Part shown: piece after piece, positions 23,901-36,700 of the stretch
Numbering within the stretch: position 1 is the first letter of the stretch
Layout of the letters: every line of letters starts with the position of its first letter
Assembly (NCBI GenBank): GCA_037974665.1
Contig: CM075773.1
Coordinates: 19,892,146-19,956,145, forward strand
Reading direction: 5' to 3'
Source of the DNA: Ehretia macrophylla
Lineage: Eukaryota; Streptophyta; Magnoliopsida; Boraginales; Ehretiaceae
DNA length: 64,000 nt
Position numbers and translations under genes: made by a program
Notes under the pieces: model-generated
What the model was told of the DNA's origin: nothing
Seen by the model: the letters and a program-made list of their open reading frames with translations, nothing else
The model's database searches: none

Positions 23901-24719
23901 TGGTCCCAAGCCACACGACCTCGGTTTGCGGGCCCAGCCTCCACGTGATGCGAAGTTGTCTTACCCAAGGTGCCGTGGGATTCGGTAACAGAAATGTGAC
24001 GGATTAGGTTGTCGTCCTTTTCATAGCTCACGACGCGCGATCTGGGACTGAAAAACAGCGTAAAAGAAGAAAAGTGTCCCGAAACTGATGAAAACGTTCG
24101 ATTTTGGGCTTCAAAAAAGTCCCAGCAGAGCAGGCTTAGCTGCCCATCGTAGAGCTCTCGGATAGCTTTCCAACGGTATGCTGTGGGCCGCGTAACTCCT
24201 TGCAGATCAAAAGTTATGGGCTTCGGAGCGACGGAGACCTGGTCCCAAGCCACACGACCTCAGTTTGCGGGCCTAGCCTCCACGTAATACGAAGTTGCTT
24301 TGCCCAAGCTGTCGGGGGATTCGGTAACAGAAATGTGACGGATTAGGTTGTCGTCCTTTTCGCAGCTCACGACGAGCGATCTGGGACGGAAAAACAGCGC
24401 AAAAGAAGAAAAGTGTCCCGAAACTGATGAAAACGTTCGATTTTGGCCTTCAGAAAAAGTCCCAGCAAAGCGGGCTAAGCTGCCCGTCGTAGAGCTCTCG
24501 GAGAGCTTTCCAACGGTATGTTGTGGGCCGCGTAACTCCTTGCAGATCAAAAGTTATGGGCTCCGGAGCGATAGAGACCTAGTCCCAAGCCACACGACCT
24601 CGGTTTGCGGGCCCAGCCTCCACGTGATGCGAAGTTGTCTTGCCCAAGGTGCCGTGGGATTCGGTAACAGAAATGTGACGGATTAGGCTGTCGTCCTTTT
24701 CGTGGCTAACGACGCGCGA

Positions 24720-26060
24720 TCTGGGACAAAAAAAGAGCGCAAAAGAAGAAAAGTCTCCCGAAACTGATGAAAACGTTCAATTTTGGGCTCCGAAAAAAGG
24801 CCAAGCAAAGCGGGCTTTGCAGCCCAGTCGTAGAGCTCTCGGAGAGCTTTCCAACGGTATGCTGTGGGCCGCGTAACTCCTTGCGAATCAAAATTTACGG
24901 GCTCCGGAGCGACGGAGACCTGGTCCCAAGCCACACGTCCTCGGTTTGCGAGCCCAGCCTCCATGTGATGCGAAGTTGTCTTGCCCAAGATGCCGTGGGA
25001 TTCGGTAACAGAAATGTGACGGATTAGGTTGTCGTCTTTTTCGCAGCTCACGACGCGCGATCTGTGACGGAAAAATAGCACAAAAAAAGAAAAGTGTCCC
25101 AAAATTGATGAAAACGTTCGATTTTTGGCTCAGAAAAAAGTCCCAGCAAAGCGAGATTGGCTGCCCCGTTGTAGAGCTCTCGGAGGTCATTCCAACGGTA
25201 TGCTGTGGGCCGCCTAACTCCTTGCAGTTCAAAAGTTATGAGCTTCGGAGCGACGGAGACCTGGTCCCAAGCCACATGACCTCGGTTTGCATGCCCAGCC
25301 TCCACAGATACGAAGTTGCCTTGCCAAAGGTGCCGTGGGATTCGGTAACAAAAATGTGACGGATTAGGTTGTCGTCCTTTTTGCGGCTCACGACGCGCAA
25401 TCTGGGACAAAAAAACAGCGTAAAAGAAGAAAAGTCTCTCGAAACTGATGAAAACGTTCGATTTTGGGCTCCGAAAAAAGGCCAAGCAAAGCGGGCTTTG
25501 TAGCCCACTCGTAGAGCTCTCGGAGAGCTTTCCAACGGTATGCTGTGGGCTGCGTAACTCCTTGCGAATCAAAATTTACGGGCTTCGGAGCGACGGAGAC
25601 CTGGTCCCAAGCCACACGACCTCGGTTTGCGAGCCCAGCCTCCACGTGATGCAAAGTTGTCTTGCCCAAGGTGCCGTGGGATTCGGTAACAGAAATGTGA
25701 CGGATTAGGTTGTCGTCCTTTTCGCGGCTCATGACGAGCGATCTGGGACGGAAAAACAGCGCAAAAGAAGAAAGGTGTCCCGAAATTGATGAAAACGTTC
25801 GATTTTGGGCTCAGAAAAAAGTCCCAGCGAAGCGAGATTAGCTGCCCCGACGTAGAGCTCTCGGAGATCTTTCCAACGGTATGTTGTGGGCCGCCTAACT
25901 CCTTGCGGATCGAAAGTTATGGGCTTCGGAGCGACGGAGACCTGGTCCCAATCCACACGACCTCGGTTTGCATGCCCAGCCTCCACGTGATGCGAAGTTT
26001 CCTTGCCCAAGGTGCCGTGGGATTCGGTAACAGAAATGTGACGGATTAGGTTGTCGTCCT
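24720..26060. repeat. Two-monomer (681-bp) repeat, two copies, next to the A/B junction
   Basis: GGCCAAGCAAAGCGGGCTTTG occurs at about 24,800 and again 681 bp later, with the rare AAAATTTACGGGCT following in both. The second monomer of each pair shares GCCGCCTAACTCC, an altered GGCTTCGGAGCGACGG-like stretch and GTTTGCATGCCCAGCC. The last feature is otherwise typical of subfamily B, which suggests sequence exchange near the junction. Confidence 0.85.
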
Positions 26061-26260
26061 TTTTGCGGCGCACGACACGCGATCCGGGACGAAAAAACAG
26101 CGCGAAAGAGGAAAAGTGTCCGAAAACTGATGAAAACCTTCTATTTTGGGCTCCGAAAAAAGGCCAGCGCAGCGGGTTTAGCAGCCCCGTCGTAGAGCTC
26201 TCAGAGTGCTTTCCAACGGTATGCTGTGGGCCGCGTAACTCCTTGAGGATCAAAAGTTAT
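26061..26260. repeat. Mosaic monomer at the A-to-B subfamily junction
   Basis: Up to about 26,060 the markers are A (ACAGAAATGTGACGG, TTGTCGTCC). Then B-like GGCGCACGAC and GATCCGGGACG appear, followed by the A feature CCGAAAAAAGGCC, then the intermediate CCTTGAGGATC. From about 26,262 all markers are B (GGGGCGACGGAG, GGGCCCAAGACCCACG). The alternation within one monomer points to recombination or gene conversion between subfamilies rather than a single clean join. Confidence 0.85.
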
Positions 26261-26399
26261 GGGCTCCGGGGCGACGGAGACCTGGGCCCAAGACCCACGC
26301 CCTCGGTTTGCAGGCCCAGCCTCCACCTGAAGCGCTGCTGTCTTGCCCAAGGTGCCGTGCGATTCGGCAATAGAAATGTGATGGATTAGGTCGTCGTCC

Positions 26400-28290
26400 T
26401 TTTCGCGGAGCACGACGTACGATCCGGGACTAAAAAACAGCGCAAAAGAAAAAATGTCTCCCGAAACTGATGAAAACGATCGATTTTGGGCTCCAAATCT
26501 GGCCCCGCAAGCGGGCTTAACTACCCCCGTCGTAGATCTCTCGGAGAGCTTTCCAACGGTATGATGTGGGCCGAGTAACTCCTTACGGATCAAAAGTTAT
26601 GGGCTCCGGGGCGACGGAGACCTAGGCCCAAGAACCACGCCCTCGGTTTGCGGGCCCAGCCTCCACCTGAAGCGATGCTGTCTTGCCCAAGGTGCCGTGC
26701 GATTCGGTAATAGAAAGGTGATGGATTAGGTTGTCGCCCTTTTCACGGAGCACGACGTACGATACGGGACGAAAAAACAGCGCAAAAAAAAAGTGTCCCG
26801 AAACTGATGAAAAAGTTCAATTTTGGGCTCCAAATTAGGCCCCGCAAGCGGGCTTAACTACCCCCGTCGTAGAGCTCTCGGAGAGCTTTCCAACGGTATG
26901 CTGTGGGACGCGTAACTCCTTACGGATCAAAAGTTATGGGCTCCGGGGCGACGGAGACCTGGGCCCAAGACCCACGCCCTCGGTTTGCATGCCCAGCCTC
27001 CACGTGAAGCGAAGTTGCATTGCCTAAGGTGTCATGGGATTCTGTAATAGAAATGTGATGGATTAGGTCGTCGTCCTTTTCGCGTGGCACGACGTATGAT
27101 CGTGGATGAAAAAACAGCGCAAAAGAAGAAAAGTGTCCCGAAACTGATGAAAATGTTCGATTTTGGGCTCCGAAATCAGGCCCAGCGAAGCGGGCTTAGC
27201 TGCCCCAGTCGTAGAGCTCTCGGAGAGCTTTCCAACGGTATACTGTGGGCCGCGTAACTCATTACGGATCAAAAGTTATGGGCTCCGGGGCGACGGAGAC
27301 CTGGGCCCAAGACCCACGCACTCAGTTTGCAGGCCCAACCTCCACGTGAAGCGAAGCTGTCTTGCCCAAGGTGCCGTGCGATTCGGTAATAGAAATGTGA
27401 TGGATTAGGTCATTGTCCTTTTCGCGGAGCCCGACTTACGATCCGGGACGAAAAAATAGCGCAAAAGAAAAAAAGTGTCCCGAAACTGATGAGAACGTTC
27501 GATTTTTGGCTCCAAATCAGGCCCCGGAAGCGGGCTTAACTTCCCCCGTCGTAGATCTCTCGGAGAGCTTTCCAACGGTATGCTGTGGACCGCGTAACGC
27601 CTTACGGATCAAAAGTTATGGGCTCCGGAGCGACGGAGACCTGGTCCCAAGCCCCACGCCCTCGGTTTGCGTGCCCAGCCTCCACGTGAAGTGAAGTTGC
27701 ATTTCCCAAGGTGTCATGGGATTCTGTAATAGAAATGTGATGGATTAGGTCGTCGTCCTTTTCGCGGCGCACGACGTACGATCCGGGATTAAAAAACATT
27801 GCAAAAGAATAAAAGTGTCCCGAAACTGATGAAAACGTTCAATTTTGGTCTCCGAAATCAGTCCCAGTGAAGTGGGCATAGCTGGCCCCGTTGTAGAGCT
27901 CTCGGAGAGCTTTCCAACGGTATGCTGTGAGCCGCGTAACTCCTTACGAATCAAAAGTTATGGGCTCCGGGGCGACAGAGACCTAGGCCCAAGCCCCACG
28001 CCCTCGGTTTGCGCGCCCGCCCTCCACATGTAGCGAAGCTGTCTTGCCCAAGGTTCCGTGCGATTCGGTAATAGAAATGTGATAGATTAGGTCGTCGTTC
28101 TTTTCGCGGAGCACGACGTACGATCCGGGATGAAAAAACAACGCAAAAGAAAAAATGTGTCCCGTAACTGATGAAAACGTTCAATTTTTGGCTCCAAATC
28201 AAGCACCGCAAGCGGGCTTAACTACCCCCGTCGTCAAGCTCTCGGAGAGCTTTCCAACGGTATGCTGTGGGCCGCGTAACTCCTTACGAA
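26400..28290. repeat. Sixteen-monomer-offset duplicated block, copy 1
   Basis: This block matches about 31,850-33,740 at an offset near 5,449 bp. Shared rare features in the same order are TTTTCACGGAGCACGA with GATACGGGA, AAAGTTCAATTTTGGGCTCC with AAATTAGGCCCCGC, CGCGTGGCACGACGTATGAT (27,081 and 32,530), and CCGCGTAACTCATTACGG. The boundaries are approximate. Confidence 0.75.
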
Positions 28291-29108
28291 TCAAAAGTTA
28301 TGGGCTCCGGAGAGACGGAGACCTGGTCCTAAGCCCTACGCCCTCGGTTTGCGTGCCCAGCCTCCACGTGAAGTGAATTTACATTGCCCAAGGTGTCATG
28401 GGATTCTGTAATAGAAATATGATGGATTAGGTCGTCGTCCGTTTCGCGGAGCACGACGTACGATCCGGGATGAAAAAACAGCGCAAAAGAAAAAATATGT
28501 CCCGAAACTGATGAAAACGTTAGATTTTGGGCTCCGAAATCAGTCCCAGCGAAGTGGGCTTAGCTGCCCCCGTCGTAGAGCTCTCGGAGAGCTTTCCAAC
28601 GGTATGCTGTGGGCCGAGTAACTCCTTACGGATCAAAAGTTATGGGCCCCGGGGCGACGGAGACCTGCGCCCAATACCCACCCCCTCGGTTTGCGGACCC
28701 AGCCTCCACGTGAAGCGATGCTGTCTTGCCCAAGGTGCCGTGCGATTCGGTAATAGAAATCTGATGGATTAGGTCGTCGTCCTTTTTGCGGAGCACGACG
28801 TACGATCCGGGATGAAAAAATAGCGCAAAAGAAAAAATATGTCCCGAAACTAATGAAAACCTTCGATTTTGCACTCCAAATCAGACCCCGAAAGCGGGCT
28901 TAACTAATCCCGTCGTAGAGCTCTCTGAGAGCTTTCCAACGGTATGCTGTGGGCCTCGTAACTCCTTACGGATCAAAAGTTATGGGCTCCGGGGCAACGG
29001 AGACTTGGGCCCAAGACCCAAGCCCTCGGTTTGCAGGCCCAGCCTCCACGTGAAGCGAAGCTGTCTTGCCCAAGGTGCCGTGCGATTCGGTAATAAAAAT
29101 GTGATGGA

Positions 29109-29790
29109 TTAGCTCGTCGTCGTTTTCACGGAGGACGACGTACGATACGGGACGAAAAAATAGCGCAAAACAAGAAAAGTGTCCCGAAACTGATGAAAAC
29201 GTTCGATTTTGGGCTCCGAAATCAGTCCCAGCGAAGTGGGCTTGGCTGCCCCCATCGTAGAGCTCTCGGAGAGCTTTCCAACGGTATGTTGTGGGCCGCC
29301 TAACTCCTTACGGATCAAAAGTTATGGGCTCCGGGGCGACGGAGACCTGGGCCCAAGACCCACGCCCTCGGTTTGTATGCCCAGCCTCCACGTGAAGCGA
29401 AGTTGCATTGCCTAAGGTGTCATGGGATTCTGTAATAGAAATGTGATGGATTAGGTCGTCGTCCTTTTCACGTGGCACGACGTATGATCCGGGATGAAAA
29501 AACAGCGCAAAAGAAGAAAAGTGTCCCGAAACTGATGAAAATGTTTGATTTTGTGCTCCGAAATCAGTCCCAGCGAAGTGGGCTTGGCTGCCCCCATCGT
29601 AGAGCTCTCGGAGAGCTTTCCAACGGTATGTTGTGGGCCGCGTAACTCCTTACGGATCAAAAGTTATGGGCTTCGGGGCGACGGAGACCTGGGCCCAAGA
29701 CCCACACCCTCGGTTTGCTGGCCCAGCCTCCACGTGAAGCGATGCTGTCTTGCCCAAGGTACCGTGCGATTCCGTAATAGAAATGTGATG
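29109..29790. repeat. Adjacent monomer duplication (342 bp)
   Basis: Two successive monomers share CAGTCCCAGCGAAGTGGG at 29,223 and 29,565, followed in both by CTTGGCTGCCCCCATCG and GGTATGTTGTGGG. Other nearby monomers lack the combination, so this looks like a recent single-monomer amplification. Confidence 0.75.
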
Positions 29791-31019
29791 GATTAGGTCG
29801 TCGTCCTTTTCGCGGAGCACGACGTACGATCCGGGATGAAGAAACATCGCAAAAAAAAAAAAGTGTCCCGAAACTGATGAAAATGTTCGATTTTGGGATC
29901 CCAAATCGGGCCCCGCAAGAGGGCTTAGCTACCCCAGTCGTAGAGCTCTGGGAGAGCTTTCCAACGGTATGCTGTGGGCCGCCTAACTCCTTACGGATCA
30001 AAAGTTATGGGCTCCGGGGCGACGGAGACCTGGGCCCAAGACCCACACCCTCGTTTTGTGGGCCCAGCCTCCACGTGAAGCGAAGCTGTCTTGCCCAAGG
30101 TGCCGTACGATTCGGTAATAGAAATGTGATAGATTAGGTCGTCGTCCTTTTCGCGGAGCACGACGTACGATCCGGGATGAAAAAACAGCGCAAAAGAAAA
30201 AATGTGTCCCAAAACTGATGAAAACGATCGATTTTGGGCTCCAAATCAGGCCCCGCAAGCGGGCTTAACGACCCACGTCGTAGAGCTCTCGGAGAGCTTT
30301 CCAACGATATGATGTGGGCCGCGTAACTCCTTACGGATCAAAAGTTATGGGGTCCGGAGCGATGGGGACCTGGTCCCAAGCTCCACGCCCTCGGTTTGCA
30401 TGCCCAGCCTCCACGTGAAGTGAAGTTACATTGCCCAAGGTGTCATTGGATTCTGTAATAGAAATGTGATGGATTAGGTCGTCGTCCTTTTTGCGGCGCA
30501 TGACGTACGATCCGGGACAAAAAAATAGCACAAAAGAAGAAAAGTGTCCCGAAACTGATGAAAACGTTCGATTTTGGGCTCCAAAATCAGTCCCAGAGAA
30601 GTGGGCTTAGCTGCCCCCGTCGTAGAGCTCTCGGAGAGCTTTCCAACGGTATGCTGTGGGCCGAGTAACTCCTTACGGATCAAAAGTTATGGGCTCCGGG
30701 GCGACGGAGACCTGGACCCAAGACCCACGCCCTCGGTTTGCGGGCCCAGCCTCCACCTGAAGCGATGCTGTCTTGCCCAAGGTGCCGTGCGATTCGGTAA
30801 TAGAAATGTGATGGATTAGGTCGTCGTCCGTTTCGCGGAGCACGACGTACGATCCGGGATGAAAAAACAGCGCAAAAGAAAAAATATGTCCCGAAACTGA
30901 TGAAAAAGTTCAATTTTGGGCTCCAAATCAGGCCCCGCAAGCGGGCTTAACTACCCCCGTCGTAGAGCTCTCGGAGAGCTTTCCAACGGTATGCTGTGGG
31001 CCGCGTAACTCCTTACGGA

Positions 31020-32390
31020 TCAAAAGTTATGGTCTCCGGGGCGATGGAGACCTGGGCCCAAGACCCATGCCCTCGGTTTGCAGGCCCAACCTCCACCTGA
31101 AGCGATGCTGTCTTGCCCAAGGTGCCGTGCGATTCGGTAATAGAAATGTGATGGATTAGGTCGTCGTCCTTTTCGCGGAGCACGACGTACGATCCAGGAC
31201 GAAAAAATAGCGTAAAAGAAAAAATGTCTCCCGAAACTGATGAAAACATTCGACTTTGGGCTCCAAATCTGGCCCCGCAAGCGGGCTTAACTACCCCCGT
31301 CGTAGAGCTCTCGGAGAGCTTTCCAACAGTATGCTGTGGGCGGAGTAACTCCTTACGGATCAAAAGTTATGGGCTCCGGGGCGACAGAGACCTGGGCCCA
31401 AGACCCACGCCCTCGTCTGCGGGCCCAGCCTCCACCTGAAGCGATGCTGTCTTGCCCAAGGTACCGTGCGATTCGGTAATAGAAATGTGATGTATTAGGT
31501 TGTCGTCGTTTTCACGGAGCACGAGGTACGATACGGGATGAAAAAACAGCGCAAAAAAAAAAATGTCCCGAAACTGATGAAAAAGTTCAATTTTGGGCTC
31601 CAAATTAGGCCCCGCAAGCGGGCTTAACTACCCCCGTCGTAGAGCTCTCGGAGAGCTTTCCAACGGTATGCTGTGGGCCGCGTAACTCCTTGCGGATCAA
31701 AAGTTATGGTCTCCGGGGCGACGGAGACCTGGGCCCAAGACCCATGCCCTCGGTTTGCAGGCCCAACCTCCACCTGAAGCGATGCTGTCTTGCCCAAGGT
31801 GCCGTGCGATTCGGTAATAGAAATGTGATGGATTAGGTCGTCGTCCTTTTCGCGGAGCACGATGTACGATCCAGGACGAAAAAATAGCGTAAAAGAAAAA
31901 ATGTCTCCCGAAACTGATGAAAACGTTCGACTTTGGGCTCCAAATCTGGCCCCGCAAGCGGGCTTAACTACCCCCGTCACAGAGCTCTCGGAGAGCTTTC
32001 CAACGGTATGCTGTGGGCCGAGTAACTCCTTACGGATCAAAAGTTATGGGCTCCGGGGCGACGGAGACCTGGGCCCAAGACCCACGCCCCCGTCTGCGGG
32101 CCCAGCCTCCACTTGAAGCGATGCTGTCTTGCCCAAGGTACCGTGCGATTCGGTAATAGAAATGTGATGTATTAGGTTGTCGTCGTTTTCACGGAGCACG
32201 AGGTACGATACGGGATGAAAAAACAGCGCAAAAAAAAATATATGTCCCGAAACTGATGAAAAAGTTCAATTTTGGGCTCCAAATTAGGCCCCGCAAGCGG
32301 GCTTAACTACCCCCGTCGTAGAGCTCTCAGAGAGCTTTCCAACGGTATGCTGTGGGCCGCGTAACTCCTTACGGATCAAAAGTTATGGGC
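31020..32390. repeat. Two-monomer (677-bp) tandem duplication
   Basis: The block from about 31,020 repeats from about 31,697. Shared rare variants are AAAGTTATGGTCTCCGG, GGCCCAACCTCCACCTGAAG, AAAAAATAGCGTAAAAG with AAATGTCTCCCG, and CGACTTTGGGCTCC with AAATCTGGCCCCGC. The copies remain very similar, which makes this one of the younger events in the B array. Confidence 0.88.
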
Positions 32391-33740
32391 TCCGGAGCGA
32401 CGGAGACCTGGTCCCAAGCCCCACGCCCTCGGTTTGCATGCCCAGCCTCCACGTGAAGCGAAGTTGCATTGCCCAAGGAGTCATGGGATTCTGTAATAGA
32501 AATGAGATGGATTAGGTCGTCGTCCTTTTCGCGTGGCACGACGTATGATCCGGGACGAAAAAACAGCGCAAAAGAAAAAAGTGTCCCGAAACTGATGAAA
32601 ATGTTCAATTTTGGGCTCCGAAATCAGGCCCAGCGAAGCAGGCTTAGCTGCCCCAGTCGTAGAGCTCTCGGAGAGCTTTCCAACGGTATGCTGTGGGCCG
32701 CGTAACTCATTACGGATCAAAAGTTATGGGCTCCGGGGTGACGGAGACCTGGGCCCAAGACCCACGCACTCAGTTTGCGGGCCCAGCCTCCACGTGAAGC
32801 GAAGCTGTCTTGCCCAAGGTGCCGTGCGATTCGGTAATAGAAATGTGATGGATTAGGTCGTCGTCCTTTTCGCGGAGCACGACTTACGATCCGGGATGAA
32901 AAAATAGAGCAAAAGAAAAAAAGTGTCCCGAAACTGAAGAGAAAGTTCGATTTTGGGCTCCAAATCAGGCCCCGCAAGCGGGCTTAACTTCCCCCGTCGT
33001 AGAGCTCTCGGAGAGCTTTCCAACGGTATGCTGTGGGCCGCGTAACTCCTTACGGATCAAAAGTTATGGGCTCCGGAGCGACGGAGACCTGGTCCCAAGC
33101 CCCACGCCCTCGGTTTGCGTGCCCAGCGCCCACGTGAAGTGAAGTTGCATTGCACAAGGTGTCATGGGATTCTGTAATAGAAATGTGATGGATTAGGTCG
33201 TCGTCCTTTTCGCGGTGCACGACGTACGATCCGGGACGAGAAAACAGCGCAAAAGAAGAAAAGTGTCCCGAAACTGATGAAAACGTTCGATTTTGGGCTC
33301 CGAAATCAGTCCCAGCGAAGTGGGCATAGCTGTCCCCGTCGTAGAGCTCTCAGAGAGCTTTTCAACGGTATGCTGTGGGCCGCGTAACTCCTTACGAATC
33401 AAAAGTAATGGGCTCCGGGGCGACGGAGACCTAGGCCCAAGACCCACGCCCACGGTTTGCGGGCCCATCCTCCACGTGAAGCGAAGCTGTCTTTCCCAAG
33501 GTGCCGTGCGATTCGGTAATAGATATGTGATAGATTAGGTCGTCGTCCTTTTCGCGGAGCACGACGTACGATCCGGGATGAAAAAATAGCGCAAAAGAAA
33601 AAATGTGTCCCGAAACTAATGAAAACGTTCGATTTTGGGCTCCAAATCAGGTACCGCAAGCGGGCTTAAATACCCCCATCTTAGAGCTCTCGGTGAGCTT
33701 TCCAACGGTATGCTGTGGGCCGAGTAACTCCTTACGGATC
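31850..33740. repeat. Sixteen-monomer-offset duplicated block, copy 2
   Basis: This is the second copy of 26,400-28,290 at an offset near 5,449 bp. Its left part also takes part in the separate two-monomer duplication at 31,020-32,390, so events of different sizes overlap here. Confidence 0.75.
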
Positions 33741-36700
33741 AAAAGTTATGGGCTCCGGGGCGACGGAGACCTGCACCCAAGACCCACGCCCTCGGATTGC
33801 GGGCCCAGCCTCCACGTGAAGCGATGCTGTCTTGCCCAAGGTGCCGTGCGATTCGGTAATAGAAATGTGATTGATTAGGTCGTCGTCCTTTTTGCGGAGC
33901 ACGACGTAGGATCCGGGACGCAAAAATATCGCAAAAGAAAAAAAGTGTCCCGAAACTGATGAAAACGTTCGATTTTGAGCTCCAAATCAGGCCCCGCAAG
34001 CAGGCTTAAGTACTCCCATCGTAGAGCTCTCGGAGTGCTTTCCAACGGTATGCTGTGGGCCGCATAACTCCTTACGGATCAAAAGTTATGGGCTCCGGGG
34101 CGACGGAGACTTGGGCCCAAGACCTATGCCCTCGGTTTGCAGGCCCAGCCTCCACGTGAAGTGAAGCTGTCTTGCCCAAGGTGCCGTACGATTCGGTAAT
34201 AGAAATGTGATGGATTAGGTCGCCGTCCTTTTGACGGAGCACGACGTACGATACGGGACGAAAAAACAGCGCAAAAAAAAAATATGTCCCGAAACTGATG
34301 AAAACGTTCGATTTTGGGCTCCAAATCAAGCCACGCAAGCGGGCTTAACTACCCCCGTCGTAGAGCTCTCGGAGAGCTTTCCAACGGTATGCTGTGGGCC
34401 ACGTAACTCCTTACGGATCAAAAGTTATGGGCTTCGGGGCGACGGAGACCTGGGCCCAAGACCCATGCCCTCGGTTCGCTGGCCCAGCCTCCACGTGAAG
34501 CGATGCTGTCTTGCCCAAGGTACCGTGCGATTCCGTAATATAAATGTGATGGATTAGGTCGTCGTCCTTTTCACGGAGCACGACGCACGATCCGGGAAGA
34601 AAAAACAGCGCAAAATAAAAAAAGTGTCCCGAAACTGATGAAAATGTTCGATTTTGGGCCCCCAAATCGGGCCCCGCAAGAGGGCTTAGCGACCCCCGTT
34701 GTAGACCTCTCGGAGAGCTTTCCAACGGTATGCTGTGGGCTGCGTAACTCCTTACGGATCAAAAGTTATGGGCTCCGGGGCGACGGAGACCTGGGTCCAA
34801 GACCCACGCCCTTGGTTTGCGGGCCCAGCCTCCACGTGAAGAAAAGCTCTCTTGCGCAAGGTGCCGTGCGATTCAGTAATAGAAATGTGATGGATTAGGT
34901 CGTCGTCCTTTTTGCGGAGCACGACGTACGATCCAGGACGCAAAAATATCGCAAAAGAAAAAAAGTGTCCCGAAACTGATGAAAACGTTCGATTTTGAGC
35001 TCCAAATCAGGCCCCGTAAGCGGGCTTAGCTATCCCCATCGTAGAGCTCTCGGAGAGATTCCAACGGTATGCTGTGGGCCGCGTAACTCATTACGGATCA
35101 AAAGTTATGGGCTCCGGGGCGACGGAGACCTGGGCCCAAGACCCACGCAGTCAGTTTGCGGGCCCAGCCTCCACGTGAAATGAAGCTGTCTTGCCCAAGG
35201 GGCCGTGTGATTCGGTAATAGAAATGTGATGGATTAGGTCGTCGTCCTTTTTGCGGAGCACGACGTACGATCCTGGACGAAAAAACAGCGCAAAAGATAA
35301 AAAGTGTCCCGAAATTGATGAAAACATTCGATTTTGGGCTCCAAATCAGGCCCCACAAGCGGGCTTAACTTTCCCCGTCGTAGAGCTCTAGGAGAGCTTT
35401 CCAACGGTATGCTGTGGGCCGCGTAACTCCTTATGGATCAAAAGTTATGGGCTACGGAGCGACGGAGACCTGGACCCAAGCCCCACGCCCTCGGTTTGCG
35501 TGCCCAGCCTCCACGTGAAGTGAAGTTACATTTCCCAAGGTGTCATGGTATTCTGTAATAGAAATGTGATGGATTAGGTCATCGTCCTTTTTGCGGTGCA
35601 CGACGTACGATCCGGGAAGAAAAAACAACGCAAAACAAGAAAAGTGTCCCGAAATTGATGAAAACGTTCTATTTTGGGCTCCGAAATTAGTCCCAACAAA
35701 GTGGGCATAGCTTCCCCCGTCGTAGAACTCTCGGAGAGCTTTCCAACAGTATGCTGTGGGCTGCGTAACTTCTTACGAATCAAAAGTTATGGGCTCCGGG
35801 ACAACGTAGACCTGGGCCCAAGACCCACGCCCTCAGTTTGCGTGCCCAGCCTCCACGTGAAGCAAAGCTGTCTTGCCCAAGGTGCCGTGCGATTCAGTAA
35901 TAGAAATGTGATGGATTAGGTCGTCGTCCTTTTTCACGGAGCACGACGTACGATCCGGGACGTAAAAACATCGTAAAAGAAAAAAAGTGTCCCGAAACTG
36001 ATGAAAACGTTCGATTTTGAGCTCCAAATCAGGCCCCGCAAGCAGGCTTAGCTACCCCCGTCGTAGAGCTCTCGGAGAGCTTCCAACAGTATGCTGTGGG
36101 CCGCGTAACTCCTTACGGATCAAATGTTATGGGCTCCGGGACGATGGAGACCTAGGCCCAAGACCCATGCCCTCGGTTTGCGGGCCCAGCCTCCACGTGA
36201 AGTGAAGCTGTCTTGCCCAAGGTGCCATACGATTCGGTAATAGAAATGTGATGGATTAGGTCGCCGTCCTTTTCGCAGAGCACGACGTACGATCCGAGAT
36301 GAAAAAACAGCGCAAAAGAAAAAAAGTGTCCCGAAATTGATGAAAACGTTTGATTTTGGGCTCCTAAATCAGGCCCCACAAGCTGGCTTAGCTACCCCCG
36401 TCGTAAAGCTCTCGGAGAGCTTACCAACGGTATGCTGTGGGCCGCGTAACTCCTTACGGATCAAAAGTTATGGGCTCCGGAGAGACGGAGACCTGTTCCC
36501 AAGCCCCACGCCCTCGGTTTGTGTGCCCAACATCCACGTGAAGTGAAGTTGCATTGCCCAAGGTGTCATGGGATTTTGTAATAGAAATTTGATGGATTAG
36601 GTCGTCGTCCTTTGCGCGGCGCACGACGTACGATCCTGGATGAAAAAATAGAGCAAAAGAAGAAAAGTGTCCCGAAACTGATGAAAACGTTCGATTTTGG

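Larger units (their letters stand above)
17987..26060. repeat. Satellite array, subfamily A, right arm (about 24 monomers)
   Basis: The array resumes in the same monomer, phase and orientation after the LTR and carries all subfamily A markers, such as TTGCGGATC, CCACACGACCTCGG and ACAGAAATGTGACGG. The stretch 17,990-18,900 is a partial, diverged third copy of the nine-monomer block at 7,200 and 10,270: it has GTGGGTCACCTAACTCC and GGCCAGCGAAGCGAGCTTCG in the same order. About 20.7-21.3 kb matches 12.2-12.9 kb, 13 monomers away once the LTR and the 81-bp duplication are subtracted. Confidence 0.96.
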
